From: Trebonia kvetii
GTDB taxonomy: Bacteria > Actinomycetota > Actinomycetes > Streptosporangiales > Streptosporangiaceae
NCBI RefSeq assembly: GCF_007827045.1
Contig: NZ_RPFW01000005.1
Span: 453,835 to 517,834 of the forward strand
Reading direction: 5' to 3'
DNA: 64,000 bases
Shown here piece by piece: positions 31,715 to 41,200 of the stretch. The stretch's first letter is position 1, and each line of letters starts with the position of its first letter. The notes under the pieces were generated by a model. The model did not search any database. It saw only the letters and a program-made list of their open reading frames with translations, and was not told the DNA's origin. A program made the translations under genes and the position numbers.

Positions 31715-32862
31715 CACCGCAGCGGCCGGAAGAAGGCCCGCACGTCCGGCACGAAGATGGCGGGCACTTCCATCGCGGGGAAGTGCCCGCCGCTTGGCAG
31801 TTCGGTCCAGTGCGTGACGTTGAAGTAGCGCTCGGCGTGCGGTCGCAGTGACCTGACCAGCTCTCCCGGGTAGTTGGCGACCCCAGTCGGCACGCTGACC
31901 CGCCGCCTGGGCACCATCGTCTCCGGTGCCTGGCGCCGCTCCCAGTAGAGCCGGGCCGACGACGCGCCGGTGCGGTTCACCCAGTAGACCATCACGTTGG
32001 TCAGCAGCTGGTCCGCGGTGAGGGCGAGCGGGTCGCCGGGGTGCTCAGCCCACTCGTGGAACTTCTCGATGATCCAGGCCGCGAGCCCGGCAGGGGAGTC
32101 GTCGAGCAGGTAGCCGATCGTCTGCGGGCGTGTGCCCTGGATCGCCTCGTAGCCACCGCCTGCCGCACCCTCCCGCGTTGCCCACGCGGTCGGCGGAGCA
32201 GCGGGCTCGCCCTCTGGCGGCGGCACGTTCATCAGGTTGACGTGCAGGCCGAGTACGCGCTCCGGACGCAGTTCGGCCATGTTGTAGGAGACGATCGCCC
32301 CCCAGTCGCCGCCCTGGACGCCGTAGCGCTCGTACCCGAGCCGGTCGGCGATCTGGCCGAAGGCGTCGGCGATCCGCCGCGGGTGCCAGCCCGCCTGCGT
32401 CGTCGGGCCGGAAAACCCGTAGCCGGGCAGGGACGGCACCACCAGGTGGAACGCGTCGGCCGGGTCGGCCGGGTCGGTGAGCGGGTCGATCACCTCGACG
32501 AACTCGACAAGCGAACCCGGCCAGCCATGCGTCAGGAACAGCGGGATCGCCGCCTGATGGCGCGAGCGGACGTGCAGGAAGTGAATCCGCTGGCCATCGA
32601 TCGTGGTGGTGAACTGCTGGTAGCGGTTGAGCCTGGCCTCATGAGTCCGCCAGTCGTAGGCGTCAAGCCAGTACGTGACGATCTCCCTGAGATAGTCAAG
32701 CGGGACGCCGTGCCGCCAGCCGATGCCGGCGATCTCATTGGGGAACCGGGTCCGCCGCAGCCGTTCGGAAAGATCTGCGAGGACGTCAGCCGGGACGTCG
32801 ACGAGGAAGGGCTCTAGCGCCGCCATCCAGGGATCGTACGTGAAGTCCGGGCTTGTCGCCAT
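31711..32862 (-). CDS. Epoxide hydrolase (EHN type, alpha/beta hydrolase)
   Basis: A 383-residue epoxide hydrolase with the N-terminal EHN domain (PFLVDVPADVLADLSERLRRTRFPNE), the oxyanion HGWPGS, the nucleophile Asp in VQGGDWGA, tyrosines in the cap and the base His in GGHFPAMEVP. It would open an epoxide formed by the P450 or other oxygenase to a diol. ATG 32862 is the start. It is divergent from the BVMO gene across a short gap with an ACYGAC site near the BVMO and the AT-rich stretch 32870-32890. The 3' end overlaps the convergent CMD-like gene by four bases. Confidence 0.93.
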   Translation of the reverse strand: MATSPDFTYDPWMAALEPFLVDVPADVLADLSERLRRTRFPNEIAGIGWRHGVPLDYLREIVTYWLDAYDWRTHEARLNRYQQFTTTIDGQRIHFLHVRSRHQAAIPLFLTHGWPGSLVEFVEVIDPLTDPADPADAFHLVVPSLPGYGFSGPTTQAGWHPRRIADAFGQIADRLGYERYGVQGGDWGAIVSYNMAELRPERVLGLHVNLMNVPPPEGEPAAPPTAWATREGAAGGGYEAIQGTRPQTIGYLLDDSPAGLAAWIIEKFHEWAEHPGDPLALTADQLLTNVMVYWVNRTGASSARLYWERRQAPETMVPRRRVSVPTGVANYPGELVRSLRPHAERYFNVTHWTELPSGGHFPAMEVPAIFVPDVRAFFRPLRC

Positions 32863-32945
32863 AAGCGCTACATCATTATACTATTATTTACGATGCGCCC
32901 GTCTGCGGCAGGGTTGCGGTACGACGTCCAGTCGGGAGATAGTGG

Positions 32946-32959
32946 ACCGACCGGTCAAT
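32946..32959. promoter_or_regulatory. ACYGAC palindrome, site 6
   Basis: ACCGACCGGTCAAT, one mismatch at the 13th base. It lies 22 bp before the BVMO start, at the head of the five-gene oxygenase operon. Confidence 0.65.
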
Positions 32960-32981
32960 CAAGTTGTCATAGGGGACTAAA

Positions 32982-34595
32982 TTGGCAGTGCCAGCGCAGC
33001 GTCGGGACCAGCAGGCCGACGTGGTCATCGTCGGCGCCGGGATCCTGGGCATCAACCAGCTGTACCGGGCCGTTCAGGCAGGCTACTCGGTGCGGCTGCT
33101 CGAACAGGCCGAGGGCGTCGGCGGCACCTGGTACTGGAACCGCTACCCGGGCTGCCGGTTCGACTCAGAGAGCTACACCTACGGGTACCTGTTCTCCGAG
33201 GAACTGTGGCAGGAGTGGGACTGGTCGGAGGAATTCGCGCCGCAGCCGGAGACCGAGCGGTACCTCAACTACGTGGTGGACAAGTTCGACCTGCGCCGCC
33301 ACATCAGGTTCGGCAGCAAGGTCAACTCGGCGGTGTGGGACGAGGAAGCCAGCGAGTGGACGACAGGCACCGAGGACGGATTCCAGATCCGCTCCAGGTA
33401 CCTGATCGCCGCCACCGGCGTGCTGTCCGTGCCGCAGTACCCCGACGTGCCAGGCCGTGAGGACTTCCGCGGGCAGACCTACCACCCGGTGCGCTGGCCG
33501 AAGGAGCCGGTGGACTTCCGCGGCAAGCGCGTCGCCGTCATCGGCACCGGGTCGACCGGCGTCCAGATCGGGCCCGCGATCGCGGACGAAGTCGAGTCGC
33601 TCGTCATGTACCAGCGCTCCGCCACCTGGGCGACGCCGCTGAACAACCACCCCATCTCGGCCGAGCAGCAGGCGCACCTCAAGGCGAACTTCGCGCCGAT
33701 CAAGGCCGAACTCGACGCCTCGGTCGGCGGCTTCCTGCACAAGCCGGCCGGCAAGAAATGGACCGACGACACGCCGGAGCAGCGGCAGGAGTTCTTCGAG
33801 TCGGTCTGGAACAGCCCGGGGTTCGCGAAGATCAGCGCGAACTACGACGACCTCATTTTCAACAAGGAAGCCAACGCCGGCTGGTGCGCCTTCATGGCGG
33901 ACAAGATCCGCGAGATCGTCAAGGACCCGGCCACCGCGGAGAAGCTGATCCCCACCGACCACCTCTACGTCGGCCTGCGCCCGCCGTACGTCACCGGCTA
34001 CTACGAGATGTACAACAAGCCCAACGTCGAGTTGGTCTCGCTCCGCGAGACGCCGATCGTCAAGGTCACCGAGACCGGCATCGAGACGGCGGACGGGCTG
34101 CGCGAGTTCGACATCATCATCTGGGCGACCGGCTTCGACTTCGGCAGCGGCGCCATGCTGCGGATGGGCATCACCGGGGCGGACGGGCTGCGGCTTGCCG
34201 ACTACTGGGCCGACGGGCCGCTCACCTACCTCGGCATCATGACCCGCGGATTCCCCAACTTCTTCTTTCCCGGCGGCCCGCACGGCGCCGCAGGCAACAA
34301 CCCCCGCTACGGGGAGCTTCAGGTCTGCTTCGTGCAGGACCTCATCGATTACGCCGGCGCGCACGCGCACCGCCGTATCGAGGTGCCGAAGGAAGCCGAG
34401 CAGGCCTGGATGGACATGATCGCCCAGCTTGAGGCGTACTCGCCGTTCCAGAAGCGGGGCCAGTACTACGGCGCCAACACCCCGGGCAAGCCGAAGGTGT
34501 ACCTGCTCAACCCGGGCGGCAGGCCGAAGCTTGACGAGTTCATGGCCAAGGCGGTCGCCAGCGGCTACCAGGGCTTCTTCGAAGGAGAAAAGTGA
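32982..34595 (+). CDS. Baeyer-Villiger monooxygenase (class B flavoprotein)
   Basis: A 537-residue flavoprotein monooxygenase. The FAD motif is GAGILGINQLYRAVQAGYSVRLLEQ, the second Rossmann motif is IGTGSTGVQIGPAI, and the BVMO fingerprint FRGQTYHPVRWP is intact. It should insert oxygen next to a ketone to give an ester or lactone, using NADPH. TTG 32982 is preferred, with AGGGGA five bases upstream; GTG 32988 is possible. It heads an operon with two SDRs, a P450 and a ferredoxin. The SDRs could supply or use the ketone; the cyclase-family hydrolase or esterases could open the lactone. Confidence 0.93.
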   Translation: MAVPAQRRDQQADVVIVGAGILGINQLYRAVQAGYSVRLLEQAEGVGGTWYWNRYPGCRFDSESYTYGYLFSEELWQEWDWSEEFAPQPETERYLNYVVDKFDLRRHIRFGSKVNSAVWDEEASEWTTGTEDGFQIRSRYLIAATGVLSVPQYPDVPGREDFRGQTYHPVRWPKEPVDFRGKRVAVIGTGSTGVQIGPAIADEVESLVMYQRSATWATPLNNHPISAEQQAHLKANFAPIKAELDASVGGFLHKPAGKKWTDDTPEQRQEFFESVWNSPGFAKISANYDDLIFNKEANAGWCAFMADKIREIVKDPATAEKLIPTDHLYVGLRPPYVTGYYEMYNKPNVELVSLRETPIVKVTETGIETADGLREFDIIIWATGFDFGSGAMLRMGITGADGLRLADYWADGPLTYLGIMTRGFPNFFFPGGPHGAAGNNPRYGELQVCFVQDLIDYAGAHAHRRIEVPKEAEQAWMDMIAQLEAYSPFQKRGQYYGANTPGKPKVYLLNPGGRPKLDEFMAKAVASGYQGFFEGEK

Positions 34596-35524
34596 TGAGC
34601 CCACTGCGGCTTGACGGTCGTGTCGCGGCGGTCACCGGCGCCGGCCGGGGAATCGGCCGCGCCTACGCGCTGCTGCTCGGCGAACTCGGTGCGAAGGTCG
34701 TGGTGAACGACCTCGGCGGATCGACCCTCGGCACCGGCGGAGACGCGGGCCCGGCCGACGAGGTGGTCAATCAGATCGAGGCGGCGGGGGGTGCGGCGGC
34801 CGCCAACTACGCCGACGTCTCCACCGTCGAGGGCGGCAAGTCGGTCATCGACACCGCGGTGGAGCACTTCGGCGGCATCGACATCGTGGTCAACAACGCG
34901 GGGAACATGGTGTGGGGGGCGCTGCCCGAGGCGACGATCGACACTATCGAGGCGCACTGGGCGGTGCACGTCCGCGGGTCGTTCAACACCCTGCACGCGG
35001 CCTGGCCGCACTTCCTCGAGAAGAACTACGGCCGGGCCATCCTCACCACCTCAATCGGCATGTTCGGCCTGCCGGACAACCTCGGCTACGCGATCGCCAA
35101 GGCCTCCATGATCGGCATGGCCAAGAGCCTGACGGTGGGCAGGGGCGACGCCAACATCAATATCAACTGCATCGCGCCCAACGCGATGACCCGGATCTCC
35201 GGCCGCACCGAGGAAGAGCAGGCACAGGCGGCACGGGCGGCCGAGTCGGTCCCGCCGATGGACCCGGTCAACGTCGCGCCCATGGTCGCCTACCTGGCTC
35301 ATGAGTCGTGCCAGGTCAGCGGCGAGACTTACCTGGCCGGCGGCGGCCGCTTCGCGCGCCTGTTCGTCGGGGTCACCGACGGCTACCTGCAGCCCGGCCT
35401 GACCGGCGCGACCATCGACGACGTGGCGGCCAACTGGACGGCGATCAACGACGAGTCCGGCTACTACGTGCCGGGCGACCTGATGGACTGCGTAGGCCAC
35501 TACATGTCCCACCTGCGCGGGTAG
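34595..35524 (+). CDS. SDR, hydroxyacyl-CoA-dehydrogenase-like
   Basis: A 309-residue SDR with TGAGRGIGRAYALLLGELGAKVVVNDLGG, resembling the (3R)-hydroxyacyl-CoA dehydrogenase modules of multifunctional beta-oxidation proteins, and with NNAGNM, TTSIGMFG and YAIAK. A C-terminal extension (GYLQPGLTGATIDDVAANWTAINDESGYYVPGD) is typical of that subgroup. ATG 34595 overlaps the BVMO stop (TGATG) with AAGGAG seven bases upstream. It likely oxidises a ring or side-chain hydroxyl before or after the BVMO step. Confidence 0.9.
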   Translation: MSPLRLDGRVAAVTGAGRGIGRAYALLLGELGAKVVVNDLGGSTLGTGGDAGPADEVVNQIEAAGGAAAANYADVSTVEGGKSVIDTAVEHFGGIDIVVNNAGNMVWGALPEATIDTIEAHWAVHVRGSFNTLHAAWPHFLEKNYGRAILTTSIGMFGLPDNLGYAIAKASMIGMAKSLTVGRGDANININCIAPNAMTRISGRTEEEQAQAARAAESVPPMDPVNVAPMVAYLAHESCQVSGETYLAGGGRFARLFVGVTDGYLQPGLTGATIDDVAANWTAINDESGYYVPGDLMDCVGHYMSHLRG

Positions 35525-35529
35525 GCACC

Positions 35530-36288
35530 GTGACTGGCATACTTACCGGGAAAAGGGCCCTGGTCACCGGCGCCTCGTCGGGGATCGGCCGCAGCGCCGC
35601 CGTCGCCCTCGCCGCGGCGGGTGCGCAGGTGGCCCTCGTCGCCCGCCGGGCCGACCGGCTGGCAGAGCTGGCCGCCCAGATCGAGGCCGACGGCGGCAAG
35701 GCGCTCGCCCGCGTCGCCGACGTCACCGACGAGGCCGACGCCAGCCAGGCGGTGCGGGACGCGGCCGCTCACTTCGGCGGCCTCGACATCCTGGTCAACG
35801 CGGCGGGCATGACGCAGACCGGCAAGGTGGAGAACGCCGATCTCGACGACTGGCGGTACGTGGTCGAGCTCAACTTCTGGGCGTCTTTGTATACCGCGCG
35901 GGCGGCGATACCGGCGCTCAAGGCCGCAGGCGGCGGGGATATCGTCAACATCTCCTCCACCGCGGGCCGCCGGGCGGTCGGCGCGACGTTCGGACCCTAC
36001 GCGGCGAGCAAGTTCGCGCTGACCGCGTTCAACGAGTCGCTCCGTGCGGAGGTGACGCTGTCCGGCATCCGGGTGTCTATCATCGAGCCCGGCGCGACCG
36101 CCACCGAGATCCACGAGCACATCAAGGACGCAGGAGTCCGGGAGTTCACCAGGCAGCACGTGGAGAAGGACGGCGCGATGCAGCCGGAGGACGTCGCGGA
36201 GGCGATCGTCTTCGTGGTCAGCCTGCCGCGCCGCGTGAACGTCTCGCAGCTGGTGATCCGGCCGTCCGTCGACGCCCGCGTGCTATGA
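35530..36288 (+). CDS. Short-chain dehydrogenase/reductase
   Basis: A 252-residue SDR with TGASSGIGRSAAVALAAAGAQVALVARR, NAAGM, SSTAG and YAASK. GTG 35530 begins 6 bp after the preceding SDR stop. The end VNVSQLVIRPSVDARVL resembles the YdfG-like/serine-dehydrogenase subgroup often seen beside oxygenases. A homologue with the same ending (EMLIRPTEQQ) is at 62502-63260. It belongs to the BVMO-P450 operon and presumably interconverts an alcohol and ketone. Confidence 0.9.
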   Translation: MTGILTGKRALVTGASSGIGRSAAVALAAAGAQVALVARRADRLAELAAQIEADGGKALARVADVTDEADASQAVRDAAAHFGGLDILVNAAGMTQTGKVENADLDDWRYVVELNFWASLYTARAAIPALKAAGGGDIVNISSTAGRRAVGATFGPYAASKFALTAFNESLRAEVTLSGIRVSIIEPGATATEIHEHIKDAGVREFTRQHVEKDGAMQPEDVAEAIVFVVSLPRRVNVSQLVIRPSVDARVL

Positions 36289-36333
36289 CCCCATCCACCC
36301 CCGTCACCGAACCACCAGATCAGGAGCACCGAC

Positions 36334-37629
36334 GTGGACATCGACGGCATCGACTACACCGACCCGTCGCTCGCGACCGACCCCTACCGGCACCTCGACT
36401 ACCTGGCCGCGAACCGGCCGGTCTACCGAGAGCCGCGCCACGGGGTAGTGATGGTGACCGGGCACGAGGAAGCGATCACGGTGCTGAAGAGCCCTGACCT
36501 GTTCTCCTCCGCCACCCTCATCGCGGGCCCTGACCCGTGGTCGCTGCTCCCGGAGCGGCCCGACGGCGACGACATCACCGAGTTCGTCAACGCTCACCGT
36601 CAGTACCTGCCGCAAAATGACCAGATCGTCACCGCCGACCCGCCGGTGCACACCGCGCAGCGGGCGCTGCTGATGGGGCTGATCACGCCCAAGCGGCTGA
36701 AGGAGAACGAGGAGTTCATCTGGCGGCTCACCGACCGCCAGCTTGACTACATCCTGCCCCGCGGCACGGCCGAGCTGATGGCCGACTACGCGCAGCCTTA
36801 CACGCTGCTCATCATCGCCGACCTGCTCGGGGTGCCGGAGGAAGACCACGAGATGCTGCTCGCCAGGCGCGGCATGGCCCAGATGCCTGGCACCAGGCCG
36901 GGCGTCGTCTCCGAGCACAAGCCGGCTCCCGCCACCTCCGGGCACAACACGCTGGAGATCTTCTACGACTACTTCTCGGAGAAGATCGCCGAGCGGCGCG
37001 AGCAGCCGCTGAACGACGTGCTGACCGGCATGGCCCAGGCGCTGTTCCCCGACGGCAGCGTCCCCGAGCCGATCGAGGTCGCCAGGATCGCGTCCAACCT
37101 GTTCGCCGCCGGGCAGGAGACCACCGTGCGGCTGATCGCTACCGCCCTGCGGCGCATCGCCGAGGAGCCGCAGACCCAGGCGGAGCTGCGGGCCAACCGT
37201 GACCTGGTTCCCCGGTTCGTCGAGGAGGTGCTGCGCACCGAGGGCCCCATCCTTGGCGAGTACCGGCTGGCGATCAAGACGACCGAGCTTGGCGGCGTGC
37301 ACATCCCCGCGGGCACGCAGATCTTCCTGTCCAACGGGGCCGCCAACCGCGACCCGCGCCAGTTCGAGTGTCCGGCCGAGTTCCGGGCGACGCGGGAGAA
37401 TGTCCGGCGTCACATCGCCTTCGGTCATGGCGTCCACACCTGCCCCGGCGCACCGCTCGCCCGGTCGGAGACGCGGATCACGATCGAGCGGCTGCTCGAC
37501 CGGACGGCCGATATCCGCATCAACGAAGCCGCGCATGGCCCCGCGGGCAGCCGTCACTACGACTACCTGAAGACGCACATGTTCCACGGCATCGCCACCC
37601 TGCACCTCGACTTCACCGTGCGAGACTGA
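36334..37629 (+). CDS. Cytochrome P450
   Basis: A 431-residue bacterial P450. The oxygen-activation helix is FAAGQETTVRLIAT, the ExxR region is EEVLRTEGPILGEYR, and the haem loop is FGHGVHTCPGAPLAR with the Cys thiolate. GTG 36334 follows the SDR by 45 bp. The ferredoxin gene lies 5 bp downstream, so the pair forms a hydroxylase with its electron donor; no ferredoxin reductase is present in the window. It likely hydroxylates a steroid or terpenoid substrate. Confidence 0.95.
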   Translation: MDIDGIDYTDPSLATDPYRHLDYLAANRPVYREPRHGVVMVTGHEEAITVLKSPDLFSSATLIAGPDPWSLLPERPDGDDITEFVNAHRQYLPQNDQIVTADPPVHTAQRALLMGLITPKRLKENEEFIWRLTDRQLDYILPRGTAELMADYAQPYTLLIIADLLGVPEEDHEMLLARRGMAQMPGTRPGVVSEHKPAPATSGHNTLEIFYDYFSEKIAERREQPLNDVLTGMAQALFPDGSVPEPIEVARIASNLFAAGQETTVRLIATALRRIAEEPQTQAELRANRDLVPRFVEEVLRTEGPILGEYRLAIKTTELGGVHIPAGTQIFLSNGAANRDPRQFECPAEFRATRENVRRHIAFGHGVHTCPGAPLARSETRITIERLLDRTADIRINEAAHGPAGSRHYDYLKTHMFHGIATLHLDFTVRD

Positions 37630-37634
37630 GAGCC

Positions 37635-37850
37635 ATGGCCGCCACCGCCCACAGTGAGATACGCGTCGACCGGAGCCTGTGCATGGGGTCCGGGCAGTGC
37701 TGCTGGTACGCACCGAACACGTTCGACCAGGATGACGAGACGATCGCGATCGTGACCGACCCCCAGGGCGACCCGGAAGAGGCGATAAGGTCCGCCGTCA
37801 GCGGCTGTCCGACCGGGGCGCTCTCGATCGTGGAGAACGAGGCAGAGTAA
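37635..37850 (+). CDS. 3Fe-4S ferredoxin partner of P450
   Basis: A 71-residue single-cluster ferredoxin: CMGSGQCCWYAPNTF and CPTG provide three usable cysteines (with Gly or Ser in the position that would hold the fourth), the pattern of P450-associated [3Fe-4S] ferredoxins. ATG 37635 begins 5 bp after the P450 stop. It should pass electrons to the P450. A 37858-37880 hairpin follows. Confidence 0.92.
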   Translation: MAATAHSEIRVDRSLCMGSGQCCWYAPNTFDQDDETIAIVTDPQGDPEEAIRSAVSGCPTGALSIVENEAE

Positions 37851-37857
37851 GAGGAAC

Positions 37858-37880
37858 GGGTGCGGCTGACTCCCGCACCC
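37858..37880. terminator. Hairpin after ferredoxin
   Basis: GGGTGCGG pairs with CCGCACCC across CTGACTC, an 8-bp stem, 8 bp after the ferredoxin stop. It probably ends the BVMO-P450 operon. Confidence 0.6.
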
Positions 37881-38113
37881 GCCGCCCGCTCATCTCGGCC
37901 GGGGAGCCGTTCGGGCACGGTTTCCGCTCCCGGCCGTAGTGTTCGGCTGAGCGGAACTTAAGCGTTGTGGGCTGGGCGTTTCCGGACAAGAATGCCTGGA
38001 ACACCGGCGGCCGCTGGCAGGGAGCGTACGGCTCTTCGCTCACGATGGCGACCGCCGCCTGCCAGCCGAGCTCGCGAAGCGGCTGGCCGACCCCCCATAC
38101 TCGAGGTTCTTGT

Positions 38114-38127
38114 TCTGAACGGTCAGT
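38114..38127. promoter_or_regulatory. ACYGAC-like palindrome, site 7
   Basis: TCTGAACGGTCAGT, two mismatches in the left arm. It lies 126 bp upstream of the transporter start. Confidence 0.45.
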
Positions 38128-38200
38128 TTTATGCGCGAGCGAGCAGATGTCAACGCACCGTTGCTGTTGACTCCAACCCGTCATAGACCGCATTCTTATG

Positions 38201-38214
38201 ACCAACCGGTCGGT
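38201..38214. promoter_or_regulatory. ACYGAC palindrome, site 8
   Basis: ACCAACCGGTCGGT, one mismatch to consensus. It lies 39 bp upstream of the transporter GTG. Confidence 0.6.
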
Positions 38215-38253
38215 ACACAAATGACGGCACGGTAGCTGAGGAGTTGGTTAAAG

Positions 38254-41200
38254 GTGACTGATATCCGGCAGGCGCTTTCTCGTGAGCGCACCCGCACGTA
38301 CGCGGGCGCGCTCGTGGTCGCGGCCATCGTTGCCGTCATCATCCAGCAGTCCTGGAGCGGGCTGCCCGTCACGGGAAGCGCCATTCTCGGGTTTGTCATC
38401 ACCGGGATAGCGCTCGGCTCCATCTACGGTGTCGCCGCGCAGGGCCTGGTCGTCACCTACGCGACCTCGGGCGTGTTCAACTTCGCGCAGGGCGCGATCG
38501 GCATGTTCCTGGCGTTTGTGTACTGGGAGTTCCGGGTCGACATCGGGCTGCCCACCATCGTCGGGATCTTGCTGACGGTGCTGGTGGCCGCCCCCATCAT
38601 GGGCGTGCTCATCGAGCGGGGAATCATGCGATACCTCACCGACTCACCGATCGTCGCCCAGCTGGTGGTGACAATCGGCCTGATGCTCGGCCTGATGGGC
38701 CTGGCCGCGTCGCTGTGGAACCCCAACACCTCGCACACCATCCCGACGTTCTTCGGCAGCAGTGGCTTCAACATCGGCAGCACCTTCCTGCCGTACTACC
38801 GGGTCGTCACCATCGCCACCGGTATCGCCGTCGGCCTGCTGCTCCGCTTCCTGCTCTACCACACGCGGCTCGGCGTCACGATGCGCGCGGTCGTCGACAA
38901 CCGTGAGCTGACCGTGCTCAACGGCGCCCGCCCGGCCTCCGCCACGATGACCGCGTGGGCGCTCGGCTCGTCCATGGCCGCGCTGGCCGGCATCTTCCTG
39001 TCTGAGGAGCTGAGCACCCTCGACCCGGGCACGCTGACCCTGTTCATCGTCGACGCGTTCGCGGCGGCCATCATCGCCCGGCTGCGCAGCCTGCCCATGG
39101 CGTACGTCGGCGGCCTGATCATCGGCCTTACGCTGTCCTTCCAGGAGAACTTCCTGAGCTGGACCGGCCGCTGGACGTCGGCGCCGCAGGCCATCCCGGC
39201 CGCCCTGCTGTTCATCGCGGTGCTGTTCGTCAAGGACGCGCGGATCAAGGGCAGGGCCAAGCCGCGGAAGACCGCCGACCGCATCCCGGCTACCCGCAAC
39301 GCCCTGCTCGGCTTCGCCGCCCTTATCGTGATCGCGGCCGTCTGCGCCGCCACCCTCGACCGGACCAACCTGCGGATGGTCACGCTCGTCGTGCTCACCG
39401 CGTTCGTGATGCTGTCCCTCGTGCCGCTGACCGGCTGGGCCAACCAGATCAGCCTGGCGCAGATCACCCTGGTCGGCTTCGGCGCGTTCGCCATGGTGGA
39501 GTGGGGCTTCAACGGCAACGTGCTCGGCCTGCTCATCGCGGCCGCCCTCACGGTGCCCGTCGGCATGATCATGGCCGGGCCCGCCATCCGGCTGCAGGGC
39601 ATTTACCTGGCCCTGGCGACGATGGCGTTCGCCCGCCTAGCCGAGTTCCTGTTCTTCGACCAGCCGCACGTATTCGGCAACGGCAACCTGCAGGTGCCTC
39701 CCCTGTCGGTGTTCGGTCTGCAAGTGGAGAACCCGTTCAGCTTCCTCGGGATCTCGTTCGCGCAGGGCGCCGGGTTCCTGATCTTCACGACGATCCTGTT
39801 CAGCGTCGTCGGCCTGATCGTTATCGCAGTGCAGCGGCGCAGCTTCGGGCGGCGGTTGGTCGCGCTGCGGGACAGTCCCGACGCCGCCTCCATGCTCGGC
39901 ATGAGCCTCACGCTGACCAAGCTGGGCGTGTTCATGTTCTCCGCGGCGATCGCCGGCCTGGCCGGCGGCCTGTTCGCCTTCTACTACACCTCGGTCGGCA
40001 CTACCGACTTCCAGCTCACCGCGGGCCTGCCGTACCTGCTCTTGCTGGTCGTGGGCGGCGTGTCGGTGGTCGGCGGCACGGTGGTCGGCGCGATCCTCCT
40101 CGTGCAGTTCGCCTGGCTGAACCAGGCGTTCCCCGACAACACCTTCCTCACCTGGTTCGCCAACCTCGGCCCCGGCCTGATCGGCATCGGCGTCGGCAGG
40201 AACCCGGAGGGCATCTGGGAGCACGAGGTCCAGAACATCGCCAAGCTGCGCAGGCGGCTGATGGGCGCCAAGCCAGCACCGGAGCGCGCCGCGGAGACGA
40301 CCGGCCTGTCCGAGGTACGCGAGCTGACCCGGCTGCCCTCGCCGGCGGCGCGCGCCAACACCGGCCGGCCCGCGGTGGAACTGCGGGACGTCAGCGTCCG
40401 CTTCGGCGGCCTGCTCGCCGTCAACAAGGTGAGCCTCGACCTGCAGGACGGGCAGATCATCGGCCTCATCGGGCCGAACGGCGCAGGCAAGACAACGCTG
40501 TTCAATGTCGCCACCGGCATGCAGGAACCGAACCAGGGCCGGATCTTCGTCGACGGCAAGGACGTGACAGGCGCGCGGCCCAACCAGTTCGCCAGGCTCG
40601 GCCTCGCCCGCACCTTCCAGCGCCTTGAGGTGTTCGGCTCGCTGTCCGTGCGGGACAACATCCGCGTGGCCGCCGACCTGCACCGCAGGCGCTGGGCGCG
40701 CACCGGGGCGGGACGACCGGACGTCATCGCGGAAACGATCATCGAGCACCTGGGCCTGCAGGCGGTGGCGGACACCCGGGCGGAGCTGTTGCCGACGGGA
40801 ACCGCCCGGCTGGTGGAGGTGGCCCGCGCGCTGGCCACCCAGCCGCGGGTGCTGCTGCTCGACGAGCCCTCCTCCGGCCTGTCGGCGTCGGAGACCGAGA
40901 CGTTCGCCGCGCTGCTGCGCGGGCTGGCCTCCACCGGCATCGCCATCCTGGTGGTCGAGCACGACATGGGGTTCATCATGAACCTCTGCCATCACATCGT
41001 GGTGCTCGACGCCGGACAGGTGATCGCGACCGGCACCCCGGCCGAGGTTCAGGTGGACCCGAGGGTCCTCGAGGCCTATCTCGGCACCGGCGGCGAGGAG
41101 GCGGGGCGTCCCGCGCTCGCCGAAGGCACGGGGGCTGGCACGGTGGCGGCCGAGCCGGCCGGGACCCGTCCGGTCGCCCTGGTCACCGAGCCGGCCGGGA

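Larger units (their letters stand above)
37881..38253. promoter_or_regulatory. Intergenic region upstream of the Liv fusion gene
   Basis: This stretch of about 370 bp has no credible gene. Two ACYGAC-like sites lie at 38114-38127 and 38201-38214. The segment 38110-38250 is less GC-rich than its surroundings and probably holds the transporter promoter. Nothing recognised in 37881-38100. Confidence 0.55.
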
